From positions 1 through 55,886 of the forward strand of contig VEQP01000019.1 of the NCBI GenBank assembly GCA_018883185.1: a DNA stretch of 55,886 nucleotides, given 5' to 3'. Below, one piece after another: positions 54,270-55,886 of the stretch; position 1 is the first letter of the stretch; each line of letters opens with the position of its first letter. Both the position numbers and the translations under genes were made by a program. This stretch comes from Nevskiaceae bacterium. GTDB taxonomy: Bacteria > Pseudomonadota > Gammaproteobacteria > Steroidobacterales > Steroidobacteraceae. The notes below the pieces were generated by a model. The model was not told where the DNA came from. It ran no database searches and worked only from the letters and a program-made list of their open reading frames with translations.

Positions 54270-55886
54270 GCCCCAGCAACCCCCTCGAGCCACTTCGGCG
54301 AGCCGTCCAGGCGGGAGAACTCACCCGTCGTGAAGCCGTGCAGCGGGCTCTGGCTGCGGGCATTTCTTTGATTGCAGCGAGCCAGGCGTTCGCCAGCGGC
54401 AACTCGTCCACTCAAGTACGCAGTACGCGCACCTCCGCGGCCCAAAAGCTCCGCGTCGATTACATCATCGTCGGCAGCGGTACGGCGGGGTGCGTTCTCG
54501 CGCATCGCTTGAGCGCCAATCCGCAAGTGCGCGTCCTCGTGCTCGAAGCAGGCAGCTGGCCGAGCGACCCAGCGATCGACTCGCCGCAGGCCTGGCCGGC
54601 GCTGCAAGGCGGAGCTTTCGACTGGAACTACCGCACGGTCCCGCAGTCCGGTCTCGACGGCAGGGTGCTGCCCTGCCCGCGCGGCAAAGGGTTCGGCGGC
54701 TCTTCGTTGCTGAACGCACTCGGTCACCAGCGCGGCGCGGGGGCAGGCTATGACCGTTGGGAAGCCTTGGGCGCCACGGGCTGGAACCAAAGCACCATGC
54801 GCGCTGCACATCGACGCAGTGAAACCTACTCGGGCGGCAGCGATCGCTGGCGTGGCGGCGAAGGTCCTCTCGATGTGCTCGCCGTAGACCCGGCGCGTGC
54901 GAATCCGGTGGCACGCGGCTTCCTCGATGCGGCGCTGGGTCGCGGTTTTCGCTGGAGTGCCGATCTCAACGGCGAGCAAGCTGCAGAGGCCTGCTGGAAC
55001 CAGTTCACCATCGACGGCACGGGCCGACGTGCGCACGGCGCACGCACGTTCCTCGAGCCCGCCCTGCATCGCGACAATCTTCAAGTGCTGGCCGACGCCC
55101 CGGTCGAATCGCTATTGATCGAGCGCGGTCGATGCCGCGGCGTGCGCTATCGGCACCAACAGACGCTCACCGAGGTGCGCGCCGAGCGCGGCGTGATCAT
55201 GGCCACCGGGGCGATCGACACGCCCAAATTGCTGATGCTGTCAGGGCTGGGACCTGCGGCTCATTTGCGTGATAACGGCATCATGGTGGTGGCTGATTTG
55301 CCCGAGGTCGGTGCCAACCTGCAGGATCATCCGCTGGTCGGCGGCGTGGCTTTTGAAGCCCCACGCGCGGTACCGCTCTCACAATACAACCACGGCGAAG
55401 GCATGCTGTTTACGACCGTCAACGGCGGCCCCGTTCCTGACGTGCTCGTGATGTCGGTGACGGTGCCGTTCGTGTTGCCCACCGTCGGTACGCCGCCCGG
55501 GAATTGCTTCACGCTAGTACCGGCACTGCTGCAACCACGCAGTCGCGGTCGCTTGCGGCTGGACCCCACCAATCCGCGCGGCGCGCCGCTCATTGACCCG
55601 GCCACATTCGCCGACCCTGCGGATCTCGAGACGCTGACGACTGCCGTCGAAATCGCTCGCGAAATCGGCGCTCGCAAGGAACTCGGCGACTGGGCGCTGC
55701 GCGAAGTCTTTCCCGGTCCGCAGGCGTCAACCCGCACAGCGCTGCGCGAATTCGTCAAACGCGGCACCAGCCCCTTCTATCACCCGGTCGGTACGGTTCG
55801 TATGGGCCGCGATGCCGCCGCGCCGGTGACGCCGGAGTTGCGCGTGCGTGGCGTCGAAGGCCTATGGGTTGCTGATGCCTCGGTGA
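54266..55886 (+). CDS. GMC-family FAD oxidoreductase with Tat-type signal (3' end outside window)
   Basis: At least 540 residues of a GMC alcohol oxidoreductase; the reading frame is still open at the window edge. The N-terminus has a Tat-like signal ([18 protein letters not shown], then AASQAFA), after which the FAD site [20 protein letters not shown] begins. [25 protein letters not shown], the active-site [11 protein letters not shown] and WVADASV follow, so only a few dozen residues are missing. The protein is probably exported folded with FAD and feeds electrons to the respiratory chain. The ATG overlaps the abgT stop. It is only distantly similar to the cytosolic GMC protein at 46233-47837. 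Confidence 0.92.
   Translation, partial: MSPSNPLEPLRRAVQAGELTRREAVQRALAAGISLIAASQAFASGNSSTQVRSTRTSAAQKLRVDYIIVGSGTAGCVLAHRLSANPQVRVLVLEAGSWPSDPAIDSPQAWPALQGGAFDWNYRTVPQSGLDGRVLPCPRGKGFGGSSLLNALGHQRGAGAGYDRWEALGATGWNQSTMRAAHRRSETYSGGSDRWRGGEGPLDVLAVDPARANPVARGFLDAALGRGFRWSADLNGEQAAEACWNQFTIDGTGRRAHGARTFLEPALHRDNLQVLADAPVESLLIERGRCRGVRYRHQQTLTEVRAERGVIMATGAIDTPKLLMLSGLGPAAHLRDNGIMVVADLPEVGANLQDHPLVGGVAFEAPRAVPLSQYNHGEGMLFTTVNGGPVPDVLVMSVTVPFVLPTVGTPPGNCFTLVPALLQPRSRGRLRLDPTNPRGAPLIDPATFADPADLETLTTAVEIAREIGARKELGDWALREVFPGPQASTRTALREFVKRGTSPFYHPVGTVRMGRDAAAPVTPELRVRGVEGLWVADASV

Overview
The window is a GC-rich, gene-dense stretch of a Gram-negative chromosome. It holds 45 protein genes, the first and last cut by the window edges. 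No gap between genes exceeds about 200 bases; the longest is 18421-18618, ahead of glnE. I found no rRNA, tRNA, CRISPR array, insertion sequence or prophage gene. A lipid A Kdo transferase next to a Kdo kinase, a GT9 heptosyltransferase, TolC, a two-domain GlnE, glutathione-dependent formaldehyde detoxification and a tetrahydropterin-type phenylalanine hydroxylase together point to a gammaproteobacterium. The mix of secreted hydrolases, GMC, LLM and old-yellow-enzyme flavoproteins suggests a free-living heterotroph, perhaps of the Steroidobacterales/Nevskiales/Xanthomonadales group. That placement is inference.

Layout. 1-254: the end of a membrane pyrophosphatase and its terminator. 255-6912: an HD-domain protein, a small exported protein, and an M16 peptidase translationally coupled to frmA-fghA. 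7027-8917: a three-gene bufferin operon (BufA1 peptide, DUF692 iron oxygenase, DUF2063 partner). This is a RiPP metallophore system and one of the two most interesting items. 8998-15570: a Pcm-like protein, two tandem rhodaneses, TolC, then waaA, kdkA, GT9 and DUF6165 for the outer envelope. 15379-18420: glnE followed by a zinc-ribbon gene, with a terminator-like hairpin just upstream of glnE. 18619-24048: a redox and amidase block (flavin reductase, AtzE/AtzG-type amidase pair, amine-oxidase-like flavoprotein, LLM oxidoreductase, exported NmrA-like protein). 24123-31666: a SYLF protein, a secreted amidohydrolase coupled to phhA, a Cys-rich exported protein, an Mpo1-like protein and two MFS transporters. 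31726-40212: threonine ammonia-lyase, a serine hydrolase with GltS, a fused AmiE-like/NamZ enzyme divergent from them, and a bacterial O-GlcNAc-transferase-like protein. 40231-48514: one long leftward run (RraA-like aldolase, GMC oxidoreductase, FadH, DUF1838, SrkA, S9 peptidase). 48537-55886: solute-binding protein, aldo/keto reductase, a Tat-exported M24 protein, AbgT transporter and a second, Tat-exported GMC oxidoreductase.

How the genes work together. The frmA-fghA pair converts formaldehyde through glutathione adducts to formate. The bufferin operon probably makes an exported copper-binding peptide with modified cysteines. The AmiE-NamZ fusion, GltS and the accompanying serine hydrolase form a plausible peptidoglycan-fragment scavenging module. 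Genes from about 43 to 56 kb look like a peripheral catabolic cluster of unknown substrate. Packing is very tight: ATGA/GTGA overlaps are common, several convergent genes overlap at their 3' ends, and several divergent start codons lie less than 30 bases apart.
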